Counted from the stretch's first letter, positions 37,201 to 52,400 are shown. The stretch is DNA of 64,000 nt from Symbiodinium natans (GCA_905221605.1 CAJNDS010002069.1:141541-205540), one strand, 5' to 3'. Numbers and translations: made by a program. Notes: generated by a model not told the origin, from the letters alone.

Positions 37201-40200
37201 CCCCAGCAGCAAGGCTTGCCGATGCTGACACTTGCTGAAGGCTCAGAAATGCCGTCCTTATTCAGGGCGTAGAGCGTGGAGAACTTCAGCGCCAGATTTT
37301 TGGCATCCAAGAAGCCCTCTGACCTGATGGTCCCACGAGGTGTGCAGACGCAGAGGCCCTCATAGAATCGAATGCCATACTTGGAGGTTCAGGGTACTTA
37401 TAACCCAATAATAAGTGTAGTTAGAACCCACTTAGAAGCCCCTGAAGTCTTCTAATAGGGTTAGAATTGGGTCATGAGTACAGATATAATTGGGTTACGA
37501 AGTACCATGAACCTCCAAGTATGCAACTGAGACCTTGGCATGAACATGTTCTCCATGATGAGCATGAAGTCCGGTACCATGACTGTGATCGGTCTGAACA
37601 GCGCCTAAAAGAGTTGCGCTGTCGCTCTCTATCCTTACCCGCTACCACAGGTGTTTCCAGAGCCTTCAATCCCTCAGGCAGCTCCGACCGGCCCAGGTAA
37701 CCAGGGTTCATGGTGATGAATACGCCGACCTCAGCAAAGACACATCATGACACATCCCTTTTGCGAGTACTATTGCTTCCCTCTCCAAGCATCGCACTCC
37801 CCTGTCCAGGTGTATCTCATCGCCTTGAAGGAAGAACCGATCCAGCTTGTTTCGCAGCGCATCACACACGGCCTGGCAAATGCTGCTGCAGAGTCTTCCA
37901 TTGACTCCCAAGGCGTACCATTGGAACTCACATTATGGCGGTATCTTCACAGAAACTTTCTCGGATTTGTCAACATGCGTTTTGCCCTCGACATTACTCG
38001 GCATGTCTCGACTGCAGACTGCACCGCCTGCACACTCAGAATCGCGACCGTCATTGGTACACGCTTGCTTCACCATGCAAAGCGCTGGTTTCGCGCAACG
38101 GCTCTCAAGCGCAAACATGCGCAAACTCTGCGGCATGGGCGGTTCAACTAGGCAGGCTGCTGCGACAGATGCGATGTGTCGTGACATCACGAGGTGAAAC
38201 TCACAGGCTACGGACCACATCACTGCGATTGCCCATCCACGAAGGAAGCCTGACACATGAATGGTTATCGCAGATTTTGGAGGCAATTGCCACGGCAACT
38301 GCACCCAAAGAATGAAAGTGGCACTCAGGGAAGTGAGAAGAGCGTTGCGGCCAATACCTTGCTAGGTACGCACATCAGAATGCAGCGTGGCGCGCCTCAG
38401 CTTGCTTTGGTCGATTCGCCTTGACTTGAGCAGAGGAATCTCTCAAACATCGGGCATGGGGGCGGGGGGGGGGGCGGGGGAGGTTCGCGAATTTGCAGGT
38501 CTTTCTGCCACCTTTGGCAGGACACCGGAACGCTGAGAGCCGTGGAACACTCTTGAGCTGAGTCACCGCAGCGAGACATTGGCATTATTGAACTTCGAGT
38601 AGTTCTTCGCCTTCGGACTGGATTTACCAGATCGGTGCCCACCCCACTGACACAAGTAGTGAACCACATTCATATACCCAATCTCTTCAACAGGATAGAC
38701 TAGACCACGCGAAGGCTATGCTAAAACCCCTGACACGGACTTCGGAAGGCGGAATGAGTCGTGTACTGCGAGACTTCGGTGCTTAAGCCTAGCGCTTAAT
38801 AGCCGAGAGACTGAGATGTTGTTGAAGGACGAAGAGTTTTCAGGTGCGGGTCTGCAGTCGGGATCCGCTTCCCGAATCCAGATATCCTCGACATGCTCGG
38901 CGGATTGATCTCCGAAGTCGAAGGTCGTGTAGAACTTGCCTTATTCAGGGAGCAGGGAAGCTTCTCTGTTTATGAGACAGGGCTAGACGACTGTAAGCTC
39001 ATCTTGTCGGGACCATCTGGGCCACCCAGCTAGGGGTTTAAGACAAGAGCTTAGGAGCTAGACAGTTCGGCTTCAGAACGTTAAACCCCTGCATTCCGAA
39101 CTAGAAAGCAACCGATCTTCTTTGACTATTCGTCTGTACTTCAAGTCATGACCAGGAATCGAGCTGCAACGACAACTACGTCTACACTTCGTTGCATCAT
39201 CACCCATCCGCTGCTTTCTTGAAACTTACTCACCATCCGAAGCCCCATACATCCCCATACCAGCACACGCTGTCAACCACGAGTGAGGCCGCGCTTTGAG
39301 CGCCGGCAGCGCGAAGATATGGATCACCGAAACCCTGAGCCATTCATTGAACCAAGGGGCGGAAGAAGGGCAAGCCCATGATCCAAAGGTCCCCAGCATC
39401 AGATTGTGACTCCCCAGTGTCCATCATGAGCAGCTGGCACTCATGAACCTGTACCACGCACTGCACATGTCTGCTCAATGGCATTAGTGATAGGGTGACT
39501 ACACACAGGACCTTGATGAAAGGCTTCTGCTTGAAGATCAGGCGCCAGGGTGCCGGCATAATGCCTGCCACTGACGCGCATGACTTCGGGGGTAGCGCAC
39601 GCTTTTGCTCGGAGCTTTGCTAATTCATCATGCGCTCTGCAAGGCCGCCGGTCTTGCAGACTGGGAGGGGCAGCGAACCATGAGGAATGTGCTCCTACCC
39701 TACTCCGCGCCCACATGCACCGCATCTTACAGCCCAAGAAACACACCACCCAGCCGAGCCTGTTACGAAGCCGATGTAGGAATCAGGTGGCAGAGATATG
39801 GTCTGCCCCCCCAGATCAAACTCCAGATGGGGCAGCGTCTCCTGTAAGAAAGTGATGAACCATCGCAACGCAGCAACGAGCGGGGGGCTCCAGTCTTGGC
39901 TCATCCGTCCTCCTTGGCGCAGTTCGCTCCAATGGCTTCCTCAGCTTCACGCTGAGATTCAACTTGGGGGCTCTACGACAAAAGGGGACCCCTAACATAA
40001 ACCCCAAATAGTAGGATCCCGGGATCCCTTAGAATAAGGACCCCAACAAGGTACCCGGCCGGTACCCACAATATCGCCAACCCCCATATTCACGAGTGCC
40101 GAAGCTTCAGCGACTTGGTACTACCTTTCCTGGAAAGTCTCAGATCGCATAGCAGCCAAGCGTCTAGCAGCCGGCCAACGGCCTGCCGGTCACGGGGTCA

Positions 40201-43200
40201 CGGTTGGGATTTCCCAGCGCATGACACCCCCCAAACAGTCCCCAGCTTTGGATTCGTGCCAAGGCTCCCGGATAGTTGTGCTTGGACCCGAGATGAGGGA
40301 TGTACCGGTGTCCAGGATGGCCCCGCAGCCATTCTCACAACCAACCTTCATGGGGCACTTTCTCGCGCCCCCTAGGGGCGTTTTTCAGGATTTTTGATGA
40401 CTCCCTGTTTGCTGCCAAAGGAGCTGTATGGGACGAGCCGTCCTTCTGCACCAGCCGCACATTCTTGAGGCTGAGGCCCCAGGTCACAGCACCGATCACC
40501 GACAGCCTGGAAATGCAGCAGACATGCCGGAGGCTTCTTTTAAATCAGTGTCCCTTGATGTCCCTATTTGGGGGGGGGGGGGGCTTTAGAGATAAGAGGC
40601 TCGATTTTGGAACAAGGTCGCTGTGGGAAAAGTGGCCCCCAATGTAGAACAAGCCCCGCATGTTCTACTTAAGCGGCACATGTCCCAGCATGGAGAGCCA
40701 GCATGAACATCAATCGTGTAAAGAGAATGCATGTAAAAAACCCGGACATACCTCCAGATGCAGCATTCAATAGCCCAGGTCGGTGCTGTCTGAGTCTCTA
40801 GCCAGGCGCGTTCAGAGCTTAGAGTCTTACAGCCCCTGAACCCTTAACACACCCCAAGGCCCCCAACCCGGAACCCTCAAAACCCTACAAACCAAGACGG
40901 CAACATGGCTGGGCTGCGACTAGTAACCTTGGTTCACCTTTTTTCATGGCCTCCGGAAGGGCTCCGGTCGCGATGCTGGCTCATCATCATTCCAGATCAT
41001 GTAGCCCTTGGAGCCTGCAAATGCAACAAGAAATCCTTACTGCTGCTGGCAGTGTGTCGGTGTAAGTAATATCATACTGGCAGCACAGCGCAGTGAATCT
41101 TAATGTACTCTAAAGCATGGCGTGACATCAGGGAGCAGCTGCGCCGGCCTGTGGCTGCCCCGAAGCAGACTGACATGTAGCGCATGTGTAGGTTTTGCGG
41201 GACGCTGTCGTCCAGGTTTTCCTGTCGCGAGTTGGCAGTTGAAGGATGTAGCTCGCTGCTACAATCAGTGCCTCAGAACCTTTTCCAGAGGTGAGCCGAA
41301 CTTGCAAAGCAGGCGTCCAGCATTGTATCTGCCGAAATCTTCTCTTCAATACGGCTCTTGAGGCCTTGGGCCAAGAAAGCACGTGAGGGAAGCAGCAGGA
41401 AGCCAGCGGCCACAAGCCACCAGCCACAACGTGTCACAATGGCATGAGCAAGTCCTGAAAATTCTACGCTCGCTCTGCAGATTCTAAGCGCCACGCGGGC
41501 TGGCACGATGGCGCCCCAGCCCTTCAGGGGCAACGACATGTAGCCATAAGAATACCGTAAGCATGGCGCACGGCCATGCAAACCATGCACCCATGCAGGA
41601 GGACTTTATCCTAAGCCGATGGCAACCAATATACTAGCGCAGAGGACGGGAGCCTTCAGTTTCTCTTCGATCTTCTCCAGCTGCTCACGATCCATCTCCG
41701 CCTGCTTCTTCACAGCCGCGGGCGGGCCCAATCCTGCCAAACTGCGAACTTCTTGGCGTACGCACAAGCAAAAAGGGAGCAGCTGTCCTAGAATGGCTTG
41801 GAAGTCCGCTGTCCCTAGGATGCCCATGTCGGCTTCCATCACGAGCCACCTCACAAGGACTTCAGTGACTTGGGGATTGCGGCACTGGAACAAAGAGGCA
41901 GCTTGGGCACATGGGCTGCTTTTCGACTGCAAGTGGTCCTGCCGATGTTGGCCAACAGCCAGCAGCCACTGCAACTGCCAATAGGCAGAGCGGTAGAGTC
42001 CTATTTGCAGCTCATCCGTAGCATCCCTGCACAGCCTGCCACAAGCAGAAAACGCTTCAGTATCAGCGAATGCAACCTGGCATCTGGGCTCCTTAAGGCA
42101 ACTAACATCACACCCACAGCTTGAAGCAAAGCCCCTGTTAGGCTTTGGGGCCCTAGAGTGCAGATCTTTTAACACTAATCTTCCATGGATGCTAGATGTA
42201 GATCTTCCCTGTGAATGAAACAACCTTGTCAAGCCCCACCCTAAACCCTGCACCCCAATAAGCCTTTGCCCCCTAAACCGTAAACCATTCAACCTCTCAA
42301 CCCCCTAAACCACCCAAAACCCTGAATCTTCGTCTTTGACATCAGGCCAGGAAACGTGTCTCCGCTGCCATAGCTGAGCTGCTGCATGAGTTTGCCGGGT
42401 CGGTAGGTCTGGCTTGACCTTTGACAGGGGCATAAACTACAATACAGGGTTTCGCTGTATTATAGGGCATGGGTGCAGGTGTCTTAGTGTCCTAAACCCT
42501 AAACCCTAAACCCTAAACCCTAAACCCTAAACCCCATCTTTAGATGTCTTTGTAGGACCTTTAGGCTCCTTAGCCTGTCAGCCACGGAACTTTGGGTCGA
42601 AGCCCTTCTCCCCAGCAGCCCCGCAGCTGCCGCAGTCGCTGGAAAAGACGACCAGCTCAAAGGAGCCCGTGTCCAGGATGGCCTGCTCCCACAAGAAGCT
42701 TGCCTATGAGATTTCACTTACTTGCAGCCCGGAGCCCTGAACCCTAAAACCTGCATGAACCCTGCATGAACCCCAAACCCGGAACCCTAGACCCTGAACT
42801 GGGAGTTTTGTTGTCGCAGGACCTTCAGCTCTTGGCCGCCGATTGAGACTGTGCCTCAGCAAACTGAGAGCAGCAGAGTCTCGCGATGCACTAGACATAA
42901 GTAGACACTCTAGACTCTCTTGGACAAGGTGCCTGTATAGGATGCATCGTCTTGGTTGTCCTGGGTGGTGCGCGTCTTGACTGCTTCAAACTGTGGGCAG
43001 ATCGGCAGGTTGTCAGCCCATCTGCGATGCAAAGCTACATTGACCTGAGGCTGTTGTCTACAATGCAGCTGGGCCACCAGTGCTTGGACAAAACGTGCCT
43101 TGGTTGGACTGCCAACCTTTACCCTTTTCCGTGTCCACCTAGCATGCCATCAGCCAAGGCGCCCCACTGCGGACTGCAGCCATGTGCCCCCGCATCTGCA

Positions 43201-46200
43201 GGCCAACTTGGAGCAGATCAACGCAGTTCCTCAAGTCTCCGGTTCTTCAGCAGACGAGTGCTCGTTTGGCTTAGCCATCCTCTAGCGACCCTATACTGCA
43301 GAGCGATCTGGTGCTCTGGGTGACGTGCGCTGTGGAGTCGATCTCATAGAAGTCCCGGGAGACAGCAGCCTGATGGTGCTACACAAGCCAGGCATGCAGC
43401 CACAGACGGCGCAGTTTAGAGCAGCTGTGGCACCTTGGGGTGAACGGATGTCAGCAGCAAAAGCAGTGCCCATGTGGAGAGCCGAACCTTGGGAGCTGCA
43501 AAGCCAGTGTCATGTAGCAAGGGGCATACCCAAAAAAACTTCGGCGTGCAAGCAACAGCAGCCCGGCCAAGGCGCTTCGGAGCTCATCGTGGTATGCTTG
43601 ATAAGAAATGAGGCTACTGGGAGGTTCTTCCCGAGCCTGAATGACCGCGGGTACTGACAGCTCACAACGAGCAGCCGTGATCATGCGAAACATTGCCCAG
43701 CACCAAACGAAGAAATGAGCCGAGACAACAAGTCTGCCCCACCACCCACCCTGAAGCCTTGACTTACATGTATGAAATCAAATATGTTCTGCATTACAAC
43801 TATAGCCAACTCGATTATCTTATTAGGTGGAGGGCCTGCATGAACGCTGCTTTGTGATCTCACTCCACGTGTTCATCCTGTGTGGCTTCTACATGTCTCG
43901 GCAGCAAATCGGCACGGGCTCATTTTCAAGCTTGCTGCAACGGACGAGCCATGCCAAAACAGACGTTGGCAGAAGCTTTTGGGCAAATGCTACGTATCAG
44001 ACACTAGGGCAATAGCGTGCATTTGCTCAGCTCGACAAGTAACTCTTCCTCATGGGCCCAACTGCCTTCCTTCTCGAGGCCTCTTCGCACCTCACTGAGT
44101 TCGTCCTCGGCCAGACCCAGACCCGAGTCTTCTTCAACCCAACACACTGCCGCATCGATTGCTCCCTTTTTGCTTTGGTGAGTTTGGGTGAAGGCCCCGC
44201 TGCCACAACCGAAAATCTCTGCCAACTCCCCGAAGTCTTCCATGAGCGAATCATCGTAGGGGTCGGCTGATACTCTTTCTTCAACCGCAGGGCTGCTGAA
44301 TCTGACCTCCCAGAACTGTTTCGTCTTCACTGGCTCCTTCTTGGAAGTTTTTGCTGATGCACGGGCTGCGGGCACCCATATCTTCTTCTTCATGATCAAA
44401 CTGGAGACCTTCTTGACGATGCGCTTTCGCGACGCTGGATCAGCCAGCAGGCGGGCTATGGCTTTTGCCGGATCTTTCTGCAACTCTTTGATTGCACGAT
44501 CCATCGCACGGTCTTCTGACGGACGAGCGCTTCGCAAACATCCAAAGTTTGAAGGCAATGAACATCTCAATTGAAGATGCGATTTGTTTTCATGTGGCAA
44601 GTTGCATGGCATTCCTGATCAGAGCAAAACACCTGCAGCGCAACGGAAACCATGACATAAAGTTGCATCCAAAAAGTTCTGGGCAATATGAGATCTACTC
44701 CGATCAAAGCTTGCAGAAAGCCCTCAAAAACAACCTTGAAGACTCCACAAATCTGTGAGGGGCGGGAGGATGCTTATGCGTTGGCGACATGAAGGCCCAC
44801 AGGCCTTGAACTGCACAGTGCAAACGGAAAGCACTTCTGGCACCAGCCGATTGAACTCGTCGAAGCAGCCCCACCTCAACACTATCCGCTATCCCTACTG
44901 CACCAAGCTATACCATGAATGACCGTGATTCCAGCGGTCAGCCATTCCGTCCAAAATGTTCCTGGCCGCTGAGGCCACCGCGAGCCGCTTGCAGCCAGAC
45001 CCTTAAAGATGTTGCCCAGCGTTAGGTAGTCCTCAACACCGGAATATCCAGTTCCGAGCGGTGAAAGTGGATCTCGGAGCTTCTTCTTGCTACAGCTCCC
45101 ATGCCACCAATGCGACAATGCGTGGCATGCCAAGTTTGGCCCAGCAGTAGCCGCCAGACTGATACACTGAGCTGTCGCACCATCTCCGGTGCCGCGTTAA
45201 TCACCTGATTGGGGACAGCATCACTACAGTATTACTTGTGCTCTCATGCCTACGGCCCGCAGGAAGAGGTAGAAATGGATAGGTTCACATGACATGACGT
45301 TTTGGGGCCGAGTGGTCTGAGCTCCGCGCATAGCATGCGCGCGCCAGGGCGTTTGCCAGGTCCTCACACAAAGCCCCGCAAGAAGCTTCGCTCGGAGGCG
45401 CATTCCGAGGCACACGAGAAATCTGTGGCTGTCCTTTGTACTCTCAGTCTTGCCCGTGCCGGCTGGTCCGGCAGGTGCACAGCCCATGTTGAGGTGCAAG
45501 GCCTGACATGCTTCAATGGTAAGAGGGAGTCTTGTCTGCAAGGTAAACTGGTTTCCTGCGTGGCAGTGACGTAGATGCGGTCTGTCAGGGGCGTGACCAC
45601 CAGGCGTGGTCCATTTCCCAAGTATTCGTAGGCATACCTGTGCTGATCCAAAGGCACACACAAGCGACTCTGCATTGCTGCTGACAGTGCTGCTTCCCCT
45701 CACACTAACATTCTGCTGGACAAAAAAGAAAGGCGTACAGTACTGTACGGCACACCAAGAAGTGGCGAAAAATAGAACTGCAGCTAGCATCCGATGGGTT
45801 GCCACTAAAGAAGGAGCAATGTCGTGCTCGGTTTAGTGTTAGGCCCCCCCCATCCAAAAAAACATTCGCAAAAGAAGTCAGACGCAAAATGATCCAGGCT
45901 TCTAGGGCTGAGAGGCCTGAGGCCTTGAAGCTTCAGGCCTTAAAGCTGAAAGGCACCAGGCCTCCGAACTATTCCGGCTCACCGGAGCAACATACGACAA
46001 GTAAAGTGCACGAGTGCAGCTCGTGGGCTACGCTTTCGAACATTGTGGTTCCTAGCGTGTTTGTTAAGAAATTCATAGGAAGCCCGGGTCCATAAAACGT
46101 TAGGAACCTGAAGCTTCAGGCTTTTGAGGCTTCTAGGGGCCTGAGGCCTCGAAGTTTCAGGCCTTCGGGCTCAAGCAATTCAGGCCTTCCTTCCTTCTGT

Positions 46201-49200
46201 TGTTTTGTCAGGGCCCGGCGCCGAAGCTTGGCCCTGTTTCGGGCAACCCAAAATCAACTGGGGTTGCAGAATAATGGGACACTTCGCACAACCGTGGGCC
46301 CTAACCCCTACGCCCTAAACCCCCAAACCCTCACTCTCCTGGTAAGAATGGTAAGAAAAGACGGAGCACCAAATGCGAGCATCGCAGATCTGCATCTGTG
46401 CTGTGCCCTCGCCAGGGGTGTCCTGCAAGAGTTTTGGGTTTAGGACTTTAGGGGTGCAGGGAGCTCCCCTGGGATGGCCCATGAAACCCTCTGACAAATA
46501 CTACTCCTGAATATGATCCTCTTAAACCCAAGAAAGGAAAATGCAAAATGTCCCAAGGGCCTACCTAGTCCTAGTTCCACGAATCAACAGGGTCCAGAAT
46601 CCAGTAGCACTTCAGCATGCTCTGCCACCTGCAGAACTCCGCCCCGCGCGGCGATTGTGAGGAAGAGTACGTGCTGCCTCCCGTGTCACCCTAGTCTGAG
46701 CCCGTCGCTGGAAAGCATCGGCCGATGTGACTCTGTCTTTGACCAAACGCTCCTGTTCACGGCTCACCGGCAGTCTGAAAGAGCCCATCGCGCAGTCTGA
46801 GAGTCAAGGTATCTATAAATATCACACAGACCGTCCTGAACATCGCGATTGTGGGCATCCAAAGTGATGGCACACATGACCTTAAGATGCACAAGCTACT
46901 ATAGTTTACGTCAGCCAGGTGTCAGAGACTGCTTGCTGTGATCGGCGGCCTTCTGCCGGTCGGGCTTGGTGAGGTCCGTCTGCGTCAGGCGGATGAGGTC
47001 GAGGAGGAGTTCTGCAGGTCCAGACTTCGTGCCGCAGCAAAAACCCCACACACATGGGCAGCTTGCGCATGGCTGGAGTCATGGCTGGCCTTGCTGCTTC
47101 TTCCAGGCTTCCATCACCTGAAGCTCGAGACCATTATGAGATGGTAACGTGAAGCGCACGCAGTGCACCTTCTGCTCCACTTCCTCTGCAACCTCGTCAT
47201 CGTCATCAGGATCAGGTGGTACCTCGCCGCGAACACGCAGGCACCCACCTTTGGCCCTCTTCCCTCCTCAACATCTTGGCCCAGATGTTGTCGACTGCCC
47301 TCAACACGCTCTTGTGCTTCAGGTGTACCTCCCTGACTGACACAGCCCTTAAACGAACGCCTCTTTTGCAAGCATGCCAACCAAACATGCAGCAGACCAT
47401 GTAAGGGCGACACCTGAAATGCACCTTCGACGAGTTGGACCCACGTGATCAGCTGCACCAGCAACGCACCCTGCGCCGCCTTTCGGTAGAGTCCCGAGAT
47501 GTGACACACGAACTGATGCGAGTGTCGTGGAGTCAGGGTCTACAGGCGCAGTCATGCTGAGTGGCGTGCTTTCACCTCCAAAAGCCACCTACCACGGGCA
47601 ACGCCGTCTGCCTGGAGTGGTACACGCCACGTTTGTGCCCATGGCACCGTGCAGGCTGCGGCAGGCTCACATCTCATCCCTCGAGCCTCGCAGTCCTGCT
47701 CTGCATAGCTGCGCAGGTCTCGGATGGCGAAGTGCCGCAGAGCTCCACGGAAGGCCTCTGTTCCCTAACTCGGCTAGGAATTCTGCGCCGCGTTACTTGA
47801 ATTTCACAAACCTATAGTTGTTTCGGCATCCGGGGAAACCCCGAACCAGCGGCTGCGAATTCAACACCTGAGGGCTGTGAAAATCCACACCTGAGGGATG
47901 GGGAATTCTCGCGATTCTAGCCGCATTCTAGCCGATTCTAGCCGACCTTTTCCACAGTCAGTTAGAGAGGTCATGAACGGCTGACAAGCGCGATCAAGCG
48001 CGTCTTCCAATCTTGAAGCCCCCAACCGTGTCCCACAATATGCAACAGGCACGAGCCTCGATGCATCGCTCCAAATAGACCTCGACCTGCGGGCCCGTGA
48101 TGGTTGAACGGCGCCGCACTTCTTGACTCACCCTGCTGCATTGTACATACAGCAGTAGCTCAGTAGTAGCTGTTATTACCCATAGCAGGAGGCACGGGCA
48201 GCCTTCCCGTTCAGCAATAGCGGTTCTGGAAAGGGAACAAACTCCTGGATGCCGCGGTCAGAAGCTCGCCGGCCACTCCAGTCCTACACGTCTTGTGCAC
48301 GGAGTCCTTGCCGATGCACGCGTGCATGCCAGTCGCCACCGGTCGCGTCCCAGGGCCATCAGGGTACTCCAAATCATACCTGCCATTCATGTCGCTTGTC
48401 TCAGATGCTTCAGCACGACGGAGCGGAGCTGGTAGCAGCTTGGGCGCTCGCTTCTCGATTGCGTTGAAGAACTTGGGAAACTGAGGCACGACACGTGCAG
48501 GATTGTTCCTGGCTGCACACTACCACTGTCGTCTGCAGCATGAGAAGCGCATGAGACCGGGTGAAAAGCAGCTTGCACATCGAGATCATCTCAGCAGTAG
48601 CTCAACTGTGCTCAGCATGTTTCTCCACCAAGCTGGGCCCTTTGTCAAATGCTCAAACGCCACTACGCAACTACGCAAACGTGGCTTGCTGGACCCATTG
48701 CTCAGGACATCCAGCAAGTTGGCAGAAGACATAAAGTAGAACCGAGGGAACGCTTGACCTGAGCTTGCAGTATCCTGCACAGCCAGAGTCCAATGATTTG
48801 CCTTCATGTTCCTCTTGGCCTCAGACGTTTTCCATCCATGAACTCATTCAGAGCCTGGTCAAGTTGGGCTTGGGAAACTTGACCACAAGTCTAGCAAAGG
48901 CAAGCCTGGGGAGGATCTGTGCATTCACCCCTTGTGGCCTTCTCGCACATGGACAGCTGCGTCTGTGTCTTCTCCAAGATCTGGAGGGCGCAAGGCAGAG
49001 ACTCCAAGCCAACTTGTGATCTTTACATCATAGCTGGGGAAGCAGGGCTCTCTCTAACCAGGCGAAGGAGTCCCGAAGAAGGAGCCTTATTTGCGAAGAG
49101 GCTCCAGAGCCCCCGGCCTGGTAGATGCCGGGATCCGCGCAGAAGACTTTGGCAAAACGTGCCTGTAAGGAACCCAACGGGGGCGTTGAAGGAGGGGATC

Positions 49201-49414
49201 TTAGAGAAAAGAGGACTTAGATTAATTTAGGATGTCTCGGGGTTGAACGACAGCATGCTGGTGGATGTTATACTGGTCTATTTTTGTTTTTGTATTTATT
49301 CAGATAGATGTAATTATTCAATTGTCTATTTATTGTTATGTATAAGATATATGCATCTATACATGTTTACGTACATAAAAACTTGCATACTTAATCTTTA
49401 TATTCACATAAAAT

Positions 49415-49453
<39 letters not shown>

Positions 49454-52400
49454 GTATATACATACATACAGACATACATACATACAGACACACATACATA
49501 CATACATACATGCATACATACATACATACATACATATAGAGAGAGAGAGAGCGGGGATGCTTAGGAGCAAGTTGGGGGGGGGGCCTCGAAGCCGCGACGG
49601 AGAAGCTGCTTCACGTCATCATCGATCTCCAGGAATCGCTCCGACTCATCCGGTAACTCCTCTGAGACTTCTTTGTGCTCTTGTTTCTTGAATTGGGGTT
49701 GTTGTAGATTTATATCACCCTTCTGGGGTCTATTGCCATTGTCTTTCTTCCTTGTACTTTATATCTTGGGGATGTTTAGGGCACCGGGCATCGCAGAGAA
49801 GGTCTACTTGGCGCGGAGACACTGACACGGGGGGGGCGCCTTCTTGACTTCCTCGGAATGGATGAACAAGTTCTCCAAGAAATCCCAAGTGCGCAGCACC
49901 TGCACGCGCATCAACTGCCTTGTGATCATTGTTGTCATCGAAGCTGCGCATAGAGCTTTTTAATGCCATCTGAAATCTCCTAACATCGACCCCATTCAAT
50001 CTCGTGCTTCGCCTCTCCCAGGAGATTCGTCGTCTCGCTGATGTTCGCCAGCGTCTTCTGCCAGCCCGCGACCTGCTGCACTAAACCACAAGAAGTTAGA
50101 GCAGTGCTCCAGCCAGGCACATCTCGAGGCCTGCGTCTCAAAAGTTGATAAGAACCGCGAAGCGAACATATTCTGCACCTGAACCTGCGTGCTTGGGGGC
50201 CCGTCATCAGTCAGTCTGCACGGGGCATGGGATCGGTACGATTCGGAAGTGCCCTATTCTTTTTGTTGGAGTCCGCAAGCCGGCAGATCTCTGGCGGACG
50301 CAGCCTCGCACCACAAGCTCCTGCAATCCCAGTGCTCTCAGCGCTTCAGACATTTGAAGGTGAGCTCCAGTGCTGAAGCAACTCCGTTTGGATGGGGGCC
50401 AGCTGCACTGTGGCCGTCAATGCGCCAGCCGAGCCGGCCACCTCGGATCTGTGAGGTGGGCTCCTTTTTCACGAAGAAGGTCAAGAAGGCCGCGGGGTCC
50501 TGTTCCGGTTCCGGTTCCTGCCGAAGCTGCCATCTGCCTGCTTCCCACTGAGGCCTCTTCCGGCAAGGGTTTCCGAGGTCTCGCTCGTCAATGCGTGGTA
50601 TGCCGTGCAACACCCTCGCTGACGCCACGTGGTCCGGCTGTGGCTCGATGGCTTCGGTTGCCCATGGAATTTGCAGCAGTTTCAAGGCGAAAGCTTCACT
50701 GGCCAGATGTGCCACGCTCCTTGCACACAGCATGCAGCACGTGTAGCGTGTAGTCATGACAAGCCCGAAGTGTGGAAGTATGTCGGGGGCATTCTGAAAC
50801 TGTGCTGGTACTGAGATAGGCTCCGCCAGCACGTTGATAGCCTCCCTGGCCACATCCTCCTCAGGCAGAAGCCGCAAGCAGAACTAACTTCAGGCGCACC
50901 AAGCCTGATACTGCTTACGGCTAACTTCACCCAGCAGCCGGGTTGGGAGAGAGCATCGCATCACCTCAGGACTCGCAACAAGGACAACGTGTTGCATTCG
51001 GCACCCTGAATGACCAGAGCACAACATAACAGTAGCCAAGGGTCGCATCAACACCAGAGCCAGCCCCACAAAGCGCAAGGTCATGGTAACGTTGACAAGC
51101 AAGTGGTACGTCAAGGTCTCCTCATGTCTGGTGTGTCTCGTGGGCTACCGAGGCTTCCCAGGCATTGACTATTAGTATTGCTACTATTATTATTCTTATT
51201 ATTCTTATTATTCTTATTATTCTTATTATTCTTATTATTCGTATTATTCTTATTATTCTTATTATTCTTATTATTCTTATTATTCTTATTATTCTTATTA
51301 TTCTTATTATTCTTATTATTCTTATTATTCTTATTATTCTTATTATTCTGCACAATAGCATCGCAATGGATCAGAAGTATTCCGCAACTTCCTTGGGCAT
51401 CACCCGCTGCAACAGGCGAACGACAAGGGCGATCCCAAGACCTGCCGGGAGAGGCGCCGGACACCGTGGTTTAGGGTTTAGGGTTTAGGGTTTAGGGTTT
51501 AGGGTTTAGGGTTTAGGGTTTAGGGTTTAGGGTTTAATCCCGAGGTCTCTCCGGGCCTACTGCGAACTTGAACCAGTGCTCTTTGAGCAGGGCTGCAAGA
51601 AGCTCCTCCTGCGCAGACGTCTCAGCACATGGGTGGTTCTTGTCCCCCCCCCCTAGAAGTGCACTGATGAACCAGCAGTCCCTACAAAGGCACCCCTAGT
51701 CTAGAGCAACCCCCGGCATCTACGTTACTTGACCGTCCTGAGACAGCCATGCCAGCCATTGGGAGCTCTCTCGTCCAGCTGTGGAGGTCGGGGCCGGAAT
51801 CGGGGTGCCCGGTGTGCCGGCAGCTCCGGGCTTCTTCGCCGCCAGTTCCTGGATCCAAGCCCAAGGCCCCTAAATCCACTGAATCCAGGGATGGCACCGG
51901 AAAAAAACTGGATCCCTTCATATTATGCTTAGTAGGTTCATGAAGGATTGCCTCAAAGCTTAAGGCCGTCTGGAGAAGCCCCTTTGAGGCCTGTCCTTGG
52001 CTTCGCGCCTGGACCTCAGAGCAAAGTTCCAAAAGGCTGATGGCATATGGCACCCTAACGGGCTTCGGACATATTGCAGTCAGGATGCAGCAATCGAGAT
52101 CTGTGTCGCTGGCGCTTTCCCCCGATGGATTCCATGAAGAGCATCATGGCAACGACAACAAACAGATCCAGGACGAAGACGCTCACCCACATGAACTTCT
52201 CACCTTACACTTCGTATCACGCGCAGCTTGACTCTGTCGGCACCCGGACAATTCCAACATGGGTGCGCGAGCTTCAGGAATCTCATGGCATCTGACTCAA
52301 CCGTGCTATGTTCATGTGGAAAAGGACCTCTGCGATCGCGCGACGCTGCGACGCGAAAACGTTCGAAGGTTCGACGTGCACACTTTGACGCAACTCGGCA

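Noticed and set aside
51111-51488. Frames of LLF, IIL or NNK repeats
   Set aside because: Translation of the 9-bp ATTCTTATT microsatellite in several frames.
51471-51535. True chromosome end
   Set aside because: The TTTAGGG run is only about nine units, internal to a gene and flanked by unique DNA on both sides.
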